Assembly: GCF_007990715.1 (NCBI RefSeq)
Contig: NZ_BJWY01000045.1
Location: 1 to 48,311, forward strand
From: Nocardia seriolae NBRC 15557
GTDB lineage: Bacteria > Actinomycetota > Actinomycetes > Mycobacteriales > Mycobacteriaceae
Direction of reading: 5' to 3'
DNA length: 48,311 bases
In this document: positions 14,328 through 21,831 of the stretch, piece after piece
Position numbering within the stretch: position 1 is the stretch's first letter
Layout: each line of letters begins with the position of its first letter
Translations under genes and position numbers: made by a program
The notes under the pieces: generated by a model
Databases searched by the model: none
Seen by the model: only the letters and a program-made list of their open reading frames with translations
What the model was told of the DNA's origin: nothing

Positions 14328-15872
14328 GTGGACACACCTGCTCCCTTGCTCACCGCCGCCGACGATGCCGGTACCGCGGTAGGGCGCAGGGAATGGGCCG
14401 GATTGGCTGTGCTGGCGCTCGCCTGCCTGGTGTATTCGATGGACCTCACCGTGCTACATCTGGCGGTGCCGCAGATCAGCGAGGTGCTGCGCCCCACCAG
14501 CTCCCAATTGCTCTGGATCATCGACGTCTACGGGTTTCTGGTGGCCGGGTTGTTGCTCACCATGGGCACCATCGGCGATCGGATCGGCCGCAGACGACTA
14601 TTGATGGTCGGGGCCGCCGCCTTCGCCGCGATCTCGGTGATCGCCGCCTTCGCTCCCTCGGCCCCGGTCCTGATCGGCTGCCGCGCCCTGCTGGGCGTTG
14701 CCGGAGCAACCCTCGCACCCTCCACACTCTCGTTGATATTCACCATGTTTCGCGATCCGGGCCAGCGTTCGGTCGCGGTCGGGGTCTGGGTGGGGTCCTA
14801 TTCGGTGGGCGGTTCGATCGGGCCGCTGGCGGGCGGGATCATGCTCGAGCACTTCTGGTGGGGTTCGGTGTTCCTGCTGGCCGTGCCGGTCATGGTGCTG
14901 CTGATCGTGCTGGCCCCGCGGGTGCTGCCGGAGTTCCGCGATCCCGACGCCGGGCGACTGGACCTGGTCAGCGCGGCGCTGTGCACGACCGCGGTGCTGC
15001 TGGTGGTCTTCGGCATGAAGAAGGCGGCCCAGGACGGACCCGGGCCGGCCGCGCTCTCGGCCTTGACGGCGGGTCTCGGCATCGGCGCGGTCTTCGTGAA
15101 ACGCCAGCTCGATACGCCCGAGCCGATGCTGGATCTGCGGCTGTTCCGGCTGGGCAGCTTCCGCACCGCGCTGACCATCAATATGGTCGCCATCTTCGTG
15201 GCGTTCGGGTACGCGCTGTTCGTCGGCCAGTATTTCCAACTGGTGCTGGGCATGTCGCCGCTGCGGGCCGGGATCGCCACCATCCCGGCCGGATTGGGCT
15301 TCATGGTCGGCTCGCAGCTGGGGCCGCGGATCATGAAGGTGATGCGGCCCGCGTACATGATCGGCGTGGGCATGGCCATGGCGGCGGCCGGGCTGCTGCT
15401 GCTGACCCGGATCACCGCCACCGGGGGCGTGGAACTCACCATCGCCGCCTCGCTGCTGGTGTCCTTCGGTCTGGCACCGGTTTTCGGCATCACCACCGAG
15501 CTCATCGTCGGCACCGCGCCGCCGGAGCAGGCCGGGGCGGCCTCGGGGCTCGCGGAGACCGGCGCCGAATTCGGGGGCGCGCTCGGCATTTCCATTCTGG
15601 GCAGCATCAGCATCGCCATCTACCGCAGCCAGCTCGACAGCCATCTGCCCTGCGGACTGGAGGACGGCGACGCTCACGCCGCGCGCGACACGCTCGGTGC
15701 GGCAATGCAAGTCGCCAAGACCCTGCCCGGCAAGGTGGGCGGGGCGGTGGCGGAGGCGGCCAAGCACGCCTTTCTCGCGGGAATGCATCTCACCGCTGCC
15801 ATTGCCGCCGGGGCCGCGCTGCTGCTGGCCGTCATCGCCATGACCCGGCTGCGCCACGTGCCGCCGGGCTGA
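14328..15872 (+). CDS. MFS drug-exporter-type transporter (DHA2/EmrB, 14 TM)
   Basis: Inner-membrane proton antiporter of 514 residues with about 14 hydrophobic segments. It has the motif A equivalent GDRIGRRRLLMVGA after TM2, ALLGVAGATLAPSTLSL, and the motif C-like SYSVGGSIGPLAGGIM typical of drug exporters of the EmrB/QacA group. GTG 14328 is chosen because GGAGGA lies seven bases upstream; the ATG at 14307 would lie inside that leader. The 3' end meets the TetR gene at 15895 head-on. An AT-rich 190-base region precedes it. Substrates are unknown. Confidence 0.9.
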   Translation: MDTPAPLLTAADDAGTAVGRREWAGLAVLALACLVYSMDLTVLHLAVPQISEVLRPTSSQLLWIIDVYGFLVAGLLLTMGTIGDRIGRRRLLMVGAAAFAAISVIAAFAPSAPVLIGCRALLGVAGATLAPSTLSLIFTMFRDPGQRSVAVGVWVGSYSVGGSIGPLAGGIMLEHFWWGSVFLLAVPVMVLLIVLAPRVLPEFRDPDAGRLDLVSAALCTTAVLLVVFGMKKAAQDGPGPAALSALTAGLGIGAVFVKRQLDTPEPMLDLRLFRLGSFRTALTINMVAIFVAFGYALFVGQYFQLVLGMSPLRAGIATIPAGLGFMVGSQLGPRIMKVMRPAYMIGVGMAMAAAGLLLLTRITATGGVELTIAASLLVSFGLAPVFGITTELIVGTAPPEQAGAASGLAETGAEFGGALGISILGSISIAIYRSQLDSHLPCGLEDGDAHAARDTLGAAMQVAKTLPGKVGGAVAEAAKHAFLAGMHLTAAIAAGAALLLAVIAMTRLRHVPPG

Positions 15873-15894
15873 GTTCGGTTGCCGCGCAGGGGGT

Positions 15895-16467
15895 TCACTT
15901 ACCGCGCAGGGTCGCCACTGCCGTCCGCAGCGCATCGCCGTCCAGCAGTTCGGCGGTGGGCGCGATCAGCTTCTGCACCGCGAGCCCCTGGAACAGCAGG
16001 AACAGCAGCTGCCCGACCGCGGCCGCCTCGTCCTCGCTCAGCTCCGGATGGGACTGCCGGACGGTCGCGGCGATATCGCGGTGCGCGATCGCGCTGGCCT
16101 GGGCCATGAAAACCTGTTGCTCGGGATCGCGGGCGATCTGTATACCGTTCTCGGTGCTGAGCAGTATTCCGTCCCGATTGCGGTGCACCACTTCGACGAA
16201 TCCGTTCCACGTATCGGCCAGCGACTCCCACAGGGTCCGGCCCTCCCCCGCGTCCCGGATGGCCGCCTCCATACCGTCACCGATCTCCGAGCCGACCCCG
16301 ATGGTGATGGCCTCGGTGACCAATTTGTCCTTCGAGCCGAAGTGGTAGCCGATTGCGGCCAGGCTCACCCCGGCGGCCGAGGCGATGTCACGGGCGGTCA
16401 CCTTGGCGAGACCGCGGGCCAGCACGGCCCGGCGAGCACCCTCCAGCAGGTCTTCTCGATTTCCCAT
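15895..16467 (-). CDS. TetR-family repressor divergent from the FAD monooxygenase
   Basis: A 190-residue TetR protein. The helix-turn-helix is GLAKVTARDIASAAGVSLAA followed by IGYHFGSKDKLVTEAI. The C-terminal domain (FLLFQGLAVQKLIAPTAELL) is generic for the family. The ATG start at 16467 faces the monooxygenase at 16572 across two almost identical 20-base palindromic sites, a standard arrangement for autoregulation and repression of the divergent gene (inference). The inducer is probably an aromatic or other substrate of the monooxygenase. Its 3' end is convergent with the MFS exporter, 22 bases away. Confidence 0.9.
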   Translation of the reverse strand: MGNREDLLEGARRAVLARGLAKVTARDIASAAGVSLAAIGYHFGSKDKLVTEAITIGVGSEIGDGMEAAIRDAGEGRTLWESLADTWNGFVEVVHRNRDGILLSTENGIQIARDPEQQVFMAQASAIAHRDIAATVRQSHPELSEDEAAAVGQLLFLLFQGLAVQKLIAPTAELLDGDALRTAVATLRGK

Positions 16468-16487
16468 AACCCCACCCTACCTGTGTA

Positions 16488-16507
16488 TTAGACATTTGTT
16501 CTAGACA
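16488..16507. promoter_or_regulatory. TetR operator copy 1
   Basis: TTAGACATTTGTTCTAGACA is an imperfect palindrome (TAGACA/TCTAG halves) matching the copy at 16524 in 17 of 20 positions. It lies 21 bases upstream of the TetR start. Confidence 0.65.
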
Positions 16508-16523
16508 GTCGTGTCAAAGTCTG

Positions 16524-16543
16524 TTAGACATATGTCTTAGACG
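16524..16543. promoter_or_regulatory. TetR operator copy 2
   Basis: TTAGACATATGTCTTAGACG contains the perfect dodecamer palindrome AGACATATGTCT. It lies 28 bases upstream of the monooxygenase start and 36 bases from copy 1. Confidence 0.7.
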
Positions 16544-16571
16544 GACGTACACGCCTCAACCGGGAGTTCCC

Positions 16572-17777
16572 ATGACCACCACCCCCCGCATCCTCGTCGT
16601 CGGCGGCGGCATCGCCGGCAATACCGTTGCCCTGCAGCTGCTTCGGGCCGGCATCTCCACCACCGTCGTCGAGCGGGCCACCGCTCCCCGGCCGGGCGGT
16701 CAGGCGGTCGATCTGCGCACCGCCAGCCGTGAGGTCGCCGAGCGCATGGGCCTCATGCCCGGCATCCGCAAGCTGCAGGTGCACGAGCACGGCTGGGCCT
16801 ATGTCACCGAGAGCGGCAAAACCTACGCCCGCATCGATGTCGCCATGTTCGACGGCGAGGGCCCCGCGGCCGAGATCGAGATCTCCCGCGGTGACCTCAA
16901 CCAGGTGCTGCTGGATCAGATCGCCGAGGTCGGCGGGCCGCTGGACTATCGCTACGGCGACTGGGTCGAGCACATCGACCAGGACGCCACGGGCGCCGAG
17001 GTCACCTTCGCCTCCGGCAGCACCGAGCGCTTCGAACTGGTCATCGCCGCCGACGGCGTGCACTCGGCCACCCGGCGCATGGTCTTCGGTCCCGAGGAAC
17101 AGTTCACCTCGCACCTGGGCGGCTACATGGCCTTCTTCACCATGTCCACCCCCGCCGACGCCGAGCAGGGCTGGCTGACCGGATGCTCGATTCCCAGCGC
17201 CTCCTTCGCGATTCGCCCCGATCGAGACCCGGCCACCGCCAAGGCCATCATCACGCTGCGCCAGGACTACGACCCGGCGCTGCGCCGCGACCCGGCCGCC
17301 CAGCAGGCCCGGATTCGCGAAACGCTCACCGGCGCGGGCTGGAAGGCCTCGACCATCCTCGCGGCCATGACCACCACGCCCGACTTCTACTTCGATCAGC
17401 TCGCCCGCGTCGACGTGCCGGACCTGTCCGCGGGCCGCGTCACCCTGCTCGGGGACGCCGGGTACTGCGGTTCCCCGCTGACCGGCATGGGCACCGCCAT
17501 GGCCATCGTCGGCGCGTACGTGCTGGCCGGCGAAATCGCCGCCAGCCCGGGCGATCTCGGGCGCGCCCAGGCCCGTTATCAGGAGCTGGTCACGCCGTTC
17601 CTGGACAAGGCCAAGGAGCTGCCCGGCGGCGGCATCAAGATGATGCTGCCGACCTCCAAGCTGGGCACCGCCATGGCGCGGGTGAACTGGCGGGTCATGA
17701 CTTCCAAGGTGATGCTCCCGCTCACCAAGAAGCTCTTCGCGCCCGGCACGGCCGACTACGTCCTGCCGAACTACTGA
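16572..17777 (+). CDS. FAD-dependent monooxygenase (aromatic hydroxylase type)
   Basis: A 401-residue group A flavoprotein monooxygenase (PHBH fold), using NAD(P)H and oxygen. Motifs are the FAD loop GGGIAGN (11-17) with Glu34 after the second strand, the DG motif AADGVHSATR (Asp161-Gly162) and the GD motif LLGDAGYCGSPLTGMG (Asp295). No extra C-terminal thioredoxin-like domain is present. The substrate is unknown; relatives include antibiotic-modifying enzymes (TetX, Rox) and aromatic hydroxylases. The ATG start is preceded by GGGAG. It is divergent from a TetR regulator with paired operators and is followed by a nucleoside hydrolase and an amidohydrolase on the same strand, possibly one transcript. 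Confidence 0.9.
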   Translation: MTTTPRILVVGGGIAGNTVALQLLRAGISTTVVERATAPRPGGQAVDLRTASREVAERMGLMPGIRKLQVHEHGWAYVTESGKTYARIDVAMFDGEGPAAEIEISRGDLNQVLLDQIAEVGGPLDYRYGDWVEHIDQDATGAEVTFASGSTERFELVIAADGVHSATRRMVFGPEEQFTSHLGGYMAFFTMSTPADAEQGWLTGCSIPSASFAIRPDRDPATAKAIITLRQDYDPALRRDPAAQQARIRETLTGAGWKASTILAAMTTTPDFYFDQLARVDVPDLSAGRVTLLGDAGYCGSPLTGMGTAMAIVGAYVLAGEIAASPGDLGRAQARYQELVTPFLDKAKELPGGGIKMMLPTSKLGTAMARVNWRVMTSKVMLPLTKKLFAPGTADYVLPNY

Positions 17778-17794
17778 GACCGGGTGTGCCGCCG

Positions 17795-18901
17795 ATGCCG
17801 CTGGCACCCTCTGGAGTCGGTGCCAGCACCGTGCCGGTTACCCTCGAACCCGTGCGGCAGAAGATCCTGATGGACAACGACACCGGCATCGATGACTCCC
17901 TCGGCCTGCTCTACCTGCTCGCCTCCCCCGAGGCCGAGATCGTCGGAATCGCCTCCAGCGCGGGCAATGTGCCCGCGCCGCAGGTGGCCTCCAACAATCT
18001 CGCGCTGCTGGACCTGGTGCGGGCCCCGGACCTCGAGGTGGCCCAGGGCGCGCTGACCCCGCTGGCGGTGCCGCTGCGCACCACCGAGGACACCCACGGA
18101 CCCCAGGGCGTGGGCTACGCCGAATTGCCGCCGACCGCCCGGACCCTGTCCGACCGGTCGGCGGCACAACTGTGGGTGGACCTGGCCCGCGCGCACCCCG
18201 GCGAGATCGTCGGCCTGTGCACCGGCCCGCTCACCAATCTCGCGCTGGCGCTGCGGATGGAACCGCAACTGCCGCAACTGCTCCGGCGGCTGGTCATCAT
18301 GGGCGGCGCGTTCAACCATCCGGGCAATACCACCCCCACCAACGAGTGGAACGTGCACGTGGATCCCGAGGCGGCCAAGGAGGTCTTCGACGCCTTCTCC
18401 GCCGCCCCCGCGGACCGGCGGCCCATCGTGTGCGCGCTCGACATCACCGAGACCATCGAGATGAAGCCCAAACACCTGGCGTTACTGGCCGAACGGGCCG
18501 AGAGCACGCCGGTGGAGCTGGTCACCGAGAACGATCCGCCACACGCGCGCTCGGCGGCGAGCAATCCGCTGGTGCGGTTCCTGACCGATGCGGTGCGGTT
18601 CTACTTCGACTTCCACAAGCTCTACGACCAGGGCTATCTCGCGCACATGCACGACCCGTTCGCGGCCGCGGTGGCGCTGGATCCGAGCCTGGCCGTCACC
18701 AAACCGGCAACGGTCGACGTAGAGCTGACCGGCACCCTCACCCGCGCCACCACGGTCGCCGACTGGGCGGGCATGTGGGGGCGCGAACCCAATGCCGACA
18801 TCGTGGTCGCCACCGACCCCGAACAGTTCTTCGAGCGGTTGATCGGCCGGGTCGGGGATTACGCGCGAACGGTGTTCGCGGAAGGGGATGCCGAGCGGTG
18901 A
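17795..18901 (+). CDS. Inosine/uridine-preferring nucleoside hydrolase family protein
   Basis: Hydrolase of 368 residues that would cleave the N-glycosidic bond of ribonucleosides. The calcium-binding signature DNDTGIDD (Asp27, 29, 33, 34) is intact, with the family segments LCTGPLTNLALAL, VIMGGAF, and EWNVHVDPEAA. A C-terminal HDPFAAAVALDP supplies the last metal Asp. The start is uncertain: ATG 17795 is 18 bases after the monooxygenase stop; GTG 17831 and GTG 17852 are in frame and would remove a non-conserved leader. Its stop overlaps the following amidohydrolase start (GTGA), so those two are coupled. Confidence 0.88.
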   Translation: MPLAPSGVGASTVPVTLEPVRQKILMDNDTGIDDSLGLLYLLASPEAEIVGIASSAGNVPAPQVASNNLALLDLVRAPDLEVAQGALTPLAVPLRTTEDTHGPQGVGYAELPPTARTLSDRSAAQLWVDLARAHPGEIVGLCTGPLTNLALALRMEPQLPQLLRRLVIMGGAFNHPGNTTPTNEWNVHVDPEAAKEVFDAFSAAPADRRPIVCALDITETIEMKPKHLALLAERAESTPVELVTENDPPHARSAASNPLVRFLTDAVRFYFDFHKLYDQGYLAHMHDPFAAAVALDPSLAVTKPATVDVELTGTLTRATTVADWAGMWGREPNADIVVATDPEQFFERLIGRVGDYARTVFAEGDAER

Positions 18902-19806
18902 GCGGTGCGCACGATATCGACTACGTGACCGCTTTCCGTGATCGCCTCGGTCTGCCCGGGATCATCGATGTCCATACGCATTTCATGCCCGAGCAGGTGC
19001 TGCGCAAGGTGTGGGGCTACTTCGACGCGGCCGGGCCGCTGATCGGCAATCGGGAGTGGCCGATCGCCTACCGCGACGAGGAGCAGGTGCGGCTGAAGAC
19101 CCTGCGCGGCTTCGGTGTTCGCGCGTTCACCTCGATGGTCTACCCGCACCAGCCCGACATGGCCGCCTGGCTCAATGCCTGGTCCGCCGATTTCGCCGCC
19201 CGCACCCCCGACTGCCTGCACACCTCGACCTTCTATCCCGAGCCGACCGCGCCCGCCTACGTGCGCGCCGCGATCGAGGGCGGTACCCGGATCTTCAAGC
19301 TGCACATCCAGGTCGGCGGCTATCACCCGGCCGATCCACGGCTGGCCGAGGTGTGGGGCATGGTGCAGGACGCAGGCGTGCCGGTCGTCATCCACTGCGG
19401 ATCCGGTCCCGCCGCCGGGGAATTCACCGGCCCCGAACCCATTCGGACATTGCTGCACAGATTCCCGCGACTACGCCTGATCATCGCTCACATGGGCGCA
19501 CCCGAATACAGCGAATTCCTCGACATCGCCGAGTCCTTCGACGACGCGCGTCTCGACACCACGATGAACTTCACCGACTTCTTCGACGCCGGTGACTTCC
19601 CGGCCGCCGAACTCCCCCGTGTCCGTGATCTCGGCGACCGCATCCTGTTCGGCAGCGACTTCCCCAACATCCCGTACCCGTACGGTCATGCCCTGCACGC
19701 CCTGGAACGCCTGGATCTCGGCGACGACTGGCTGCGCCGGGTCTGTCACGACAATGCGGCCGACTTGTTCGACATCGGGTCGGGCTCGATCCGGAATACC
19801 GGGTAA
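18898..19806 (+). CDS. Amidohydrolase 2 family metal-dependent hydrolase or decarboxylase
   Basis: A 302-residue TIM-barrel amidohydrolase of the ACMSD/gamma-resorcylate-decarboxylase-like group. Metal ligands are visible in IIDVHTHF (His26, His28), VIHCGSG, LIIAHMG and the catalytic Asp in LFGSDFPN. The substrate is unknown; this subgroup hydrolyses or decarboxylates aromatic or cyclic carboxylates. The GTG start overlaps the nucleoside hydrolase stop, and GGAAGGGG lies about nine bases upstream, which fixes the start. The last 61 bases overlap the 3' end of the convergent nitroreductase-like frame on the other strand. Confidence 0.88.
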   Translation: MSGAHDIDYVTAFRDRLGLPGIIDVHTHFMPEQVLRKVWGYFDAAGPLIGNREWPIAYRDEEQVRLKTLRGFGVRAFTSMVYPHQPDMAAWLNAWSADFAARTPDCLHTSTFYPEPTAPAYVRAAIEGGTRIFKLHIQVGGYHPADPRLAEVWGMVQDAGVPVVIHCGSGPAAGEFTGPEPIRTLLHRFPRLRLIIAHMGAPEYSEFLDIAESFDDARLDTTMNFTDFFDAGDFPAAELPRVRDLGDRILFGSDFPNIPYPYGHALHALERLDLGDDWLRRVCHDNAADLFDIGSGSIRNTG

Positions 19807-20243
19807 TCGGCCGCGATTCGCTCGTAGTCGGCCGGAGCCGCGTCGAGTCCCACCGGGAAATGCGGCCGCGCGCCGGGCGCGACACGCAGGTACTGCCACA
19901 GGATGGGTGCGCGCTGCTCGGTCGCGACCTCGGTCAGACGCACCTGCTCGCGACGCCCGTGCCGCAGCACGGCCTGTCCCTGGGCGGCCTTCAGATTGCG
20001 CACCCAGTTGGTGTGCGGCCCGAGCATCGACACCAGGTAGCGGCGGTCCTCGAATTCGGTGAGCACCACCGGAAACCAGATGGTGCGGCCGGTGCGCCGG
20101 CCGCGCACCCCGAGGGCGGCGGCGCGCCGGGGCTAGAGGCCGACGGCGAACATGGCCGCGCCGAGCCGATTCTGCAAGCGCGCGAACAGGTTCGGCCGTC
20201 CGGTGCGGTACATCCAGCGTATGTAATCGTCATAGGCCCGCAT
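19746..20243 (-). pseudogene. Deazaflavin (F420)-dependent nitroreductase-type gene split by TAG
   Basis: The protein of about 165 residues resembles the DUF385/Ddn family of F420-dependent oxidoreductases (signature YLVSMLGPHTNWVRNLKAA followed by VLRHGRREQVRLTEV). It starts at ATG 20243 with GGAAGG seven bases upstream, reads MRAYDDYIRWMYRTGRPN to FAVGL, meets TAG at 20135-20133, and continues in the same frame through PRRAAALGVRGRRTGRT to 19746. The C-terminal part alone could start at GTG 20108 and give 120 residues, but without the N-terminal helices. Nonsense mutation or sequencing error. Two DosR-like boxes lie 99-134 bases upstream, fitting the known tie between nitroreductases and the mycobacterial dormancy regulon. 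Confidence 0.7.
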
Positions 20244-20341
20244 GCCGGCCGCCTTCCGATGAGCTGAGCGAACTGATTCCGACACAGTAGATTTCACTCC
20301 GCGCCGGAGATCGATTCCAGAGCCTCGGGTCCGCACCCGAC

Positions 20342-20377
20342 GGGACCGCGGTCCCCGGGTCGGGGTCCGAAGTCCCC
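20342..20377 (-). promoter_or_regulatory. Tandem DosR(DevR)-like boxes
   Basis: Read on the minus strand: GGGGACTTCGGACCCC (20377-20362) and GGGACCGCGGTCCC (20355-20342). Both resemble the DosR consensus core GGGACTWWAGTCCC, the first with a perfect left half and the second a perfect palindrome. Their centres are 21 bases apart, about two helical turns, like paired DosR sites. They lie between the terminator of the hibernation-factor gene and the nitroreductase-type gene. Confidence 0.5.
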
Positions 20378-20398
20378 TTGTCTCCCGAATCGGGCGGG

Positions 20399-20422
20399 CG
20401 GCAGGGTCCTGAGACCCTGCCG
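20399..20422 (-). terminator. Hairpin terminator of the hibernation-factor gene
   Basis: A ten-base perfect stem CGGCAGGGTC (20399-20408) / GACCCTGCCG (20413-20422) with a four-base loop lies 11 bases after the stop codon of the minus-strand gene ending at 20433. It has no U-run. Confidence 0.7.
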
Positions 20423-20432
20423 CCGAGCCGAT

Positions 20433-21260
20433 TCAGGCCGCCGGGGTCACCAGGCCGTAGTGGCCGTCGTAGCGGTGGTAGAGCACCCGGCCACCACCCT
20501 GTTCGCTCTCGCGGAAGAAGACGAACGGCCAGCGGGTCAGCTCGAGACGGCTGATCGCCTCGTCCACGTCGAGGACGGGCGCGCCGAGCGGGCTCACCGT
20601 GACGGCCAGCGCGCCGTGGGTGACCGCGTCCGGGTGCGGATCGATCTGCGCCAACCGGAATTCGCCGTTGCCGGTACGGTAGAGCACGTTGTCGATGCCG
20701 CTGCCGGACTCGGTGAACAGCTGGAACCCGTAGTCCATCACCTCCATGTCGAAGGCCGCTTCGTCGCAGTTCGCCCCGGCCAGCGCATAGGACTTGTGGC
20801 GCAACACCTCACGCTGTTCGACCGGGCGCGGGAAGTACGGCACCCGCTCACGCGGCGCCGAACCGTGATGCCATTCGTGTGCGCGCGACTCGCTGCGGCC
20901 GCCGCCGCGCAGCGCCTCCCAGTGCCGCGACAGCCGCTCCAGCCGGGTCCGCAGCCGCGCCGCCAGCAGATCGATGGCCTCGCGGGTGCTCGCGGCCGAG
21001 ACCTGGGCCCGGACCGGGCGGCCCGCCATATTGATATTCGCCTGCGCCACGATCGGTTTCACCACGGCCGGGTCGCGATGCCCGGTCAGGCGCACGCGCG
21101 CGGAGAGTATCGGTTCCGGGGCATGATCCAACGCCTGGCCGATCTTCGTGCGGGCGTATTCGGCGCCGGCGCCCGAAACGTGGTGGCCCACCGAGATCTC
21201 GAGCACCGAATCGGCCGTAGGCGGGTGCGGTGTGTGCGTAGTCATGGTCATGACACTCAT
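20433..21260 (-). CDS. Ribosome hibernation factor, RafH/Rv0079-like (S30AE family)
   Basis: A 275-residue cytoplasmic protein predicted to bind and silence ribosomes in dormancy. The N-terminal S30AE/HPF domain (about 18-115) is divergent. It is followed by two C-terminal modules of the S30AE dimerisation type: residues 148-206 (REVLRHKSYALAGANCDEAA, then DYGFQLFTESGSG) and 217-272 (VLDVDEAISRLELTRWPFVF, then RVLYHRYDGHYGLV). Two such modules are characteristic of mycobacterial RafH and Rv0079, which belong to the DosR regulon. Three ATGs (21260, 21251, 21245) are in frame and none has a strong Shine-Dalgarno. A DosR half-site-like GGGACCGG lies about 75 bases upstream, weak evidence only. 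The 3' terminator and tandem DosR-like boxes follow. Confidence 0.85.
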   Translation of the reverse strand: MSVMTMTTHTPHPPTADSVLEISVGHHVSGAGAEYARTKIGQALDHAPEPILSARVRLTGHRDPAVVKPIVAQANINMAGRPVRAQVSAASTREAIDLLAARLRTRLERLSRHWEALRGGGRSESRAHEWHHGSAPRERVPYFPRPVEQREVLRHKSYALAGANCDEAAFDMEVMDYGFQLFTESGSGIDNVLYRTGNGEFRLAQIDPHPDAVTHGALAVTVSPLGAPVLDVDEAISRLELTRWPFVFFRESEQGGGRVLYHRYDGHYGLVTPAA

Positions 21261-21468
21261 GTCACGCGTTCGGCTCGGCTCCGGCCAGGGCCGGAGATCC
21301 TCGTTCCCGGAGGCCCATCGGCACTCACCGGAAGGGACCGGGCAACGGCCTCGGCCGCGACACGGAAGCGCCGAATCCGGGATCGCGGTCGCGACGCGCC
21401 GGGGTCTGTCACGATGAAACGCCGCGGTGTTCGCCGGCGGCTCGGACCCCAGGGAAGGCGGATTCGTC

Positions 21469-21831
21469 ATGCGGTTGGTCGCGGAGATCCTCGTCGGGCT
21501 GCTCGCCGCGTTGCACGTCTACATCATGGTGATGGAGATGTTCCTGTGGACCACGCCGCGCGTGCGCGCGAGCTTCGGCTCCACGGCCGAGTTCGCCGAG
21601 GCGACCAAGGTGCTGGCCGCGAATCAGGGCCTCTACAACGGCTTTCTGGCCGCGGGCCTGGTCTGGGCGCTGATCGCGTCGGATCCGGTCGGGCAGGCCG
21701 CGAAGATCTTCTTCGCGGCCTGCGTGGTGGTGGCCGGGCTCTACGGCGCGGCCACCGCCAGCCGCCGGATCCTGTTCGCCCAGGCGTTGCCGGGCGCGAT
21801 CACGCTGGCCGCGGTCCTACTCGCCGGATAG
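21469..21831 (+). CDS. DUF1304 family small membrane protein
   Basis: A 120-residue protein with four predicted membrane helices (about 3-24, 52-70, 75-95, 100-118) and the DUF1304 pattern HVYIMVMEMFLW, NQGLYNGFLAAGLVW and ACVVVAGLYGAAT. Function unknown; the family is widespread and sometimes linked to stress. The ATG at 21469 has AAGGCGG about eight bases upstream, so the longer frame from 21427 is rejected. Divergent from the hibernation-factor gene with a 208-base spacer; its last 15 bases overlap the convergent quinone reductase gene. Confidence 0.87.
   Translation: MRLVAEILVGLLAALHVYIMVMEMFLWTTPRVRASFGSTAEFAEATKVLAANQGLYNGFLAAGLVWALIASDPVGQAAKIFFAACVVVAGLYGAATASRRILFAQALPGAITLAAVLLAG

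Noticed and set aside
14393..16348. A 651-codon plus-strand frame over the MFS and TetR genes
   Set aside because: It is an alternate-frame shadow with Arg/Gly/His-rich composition over a clear transporter gene.
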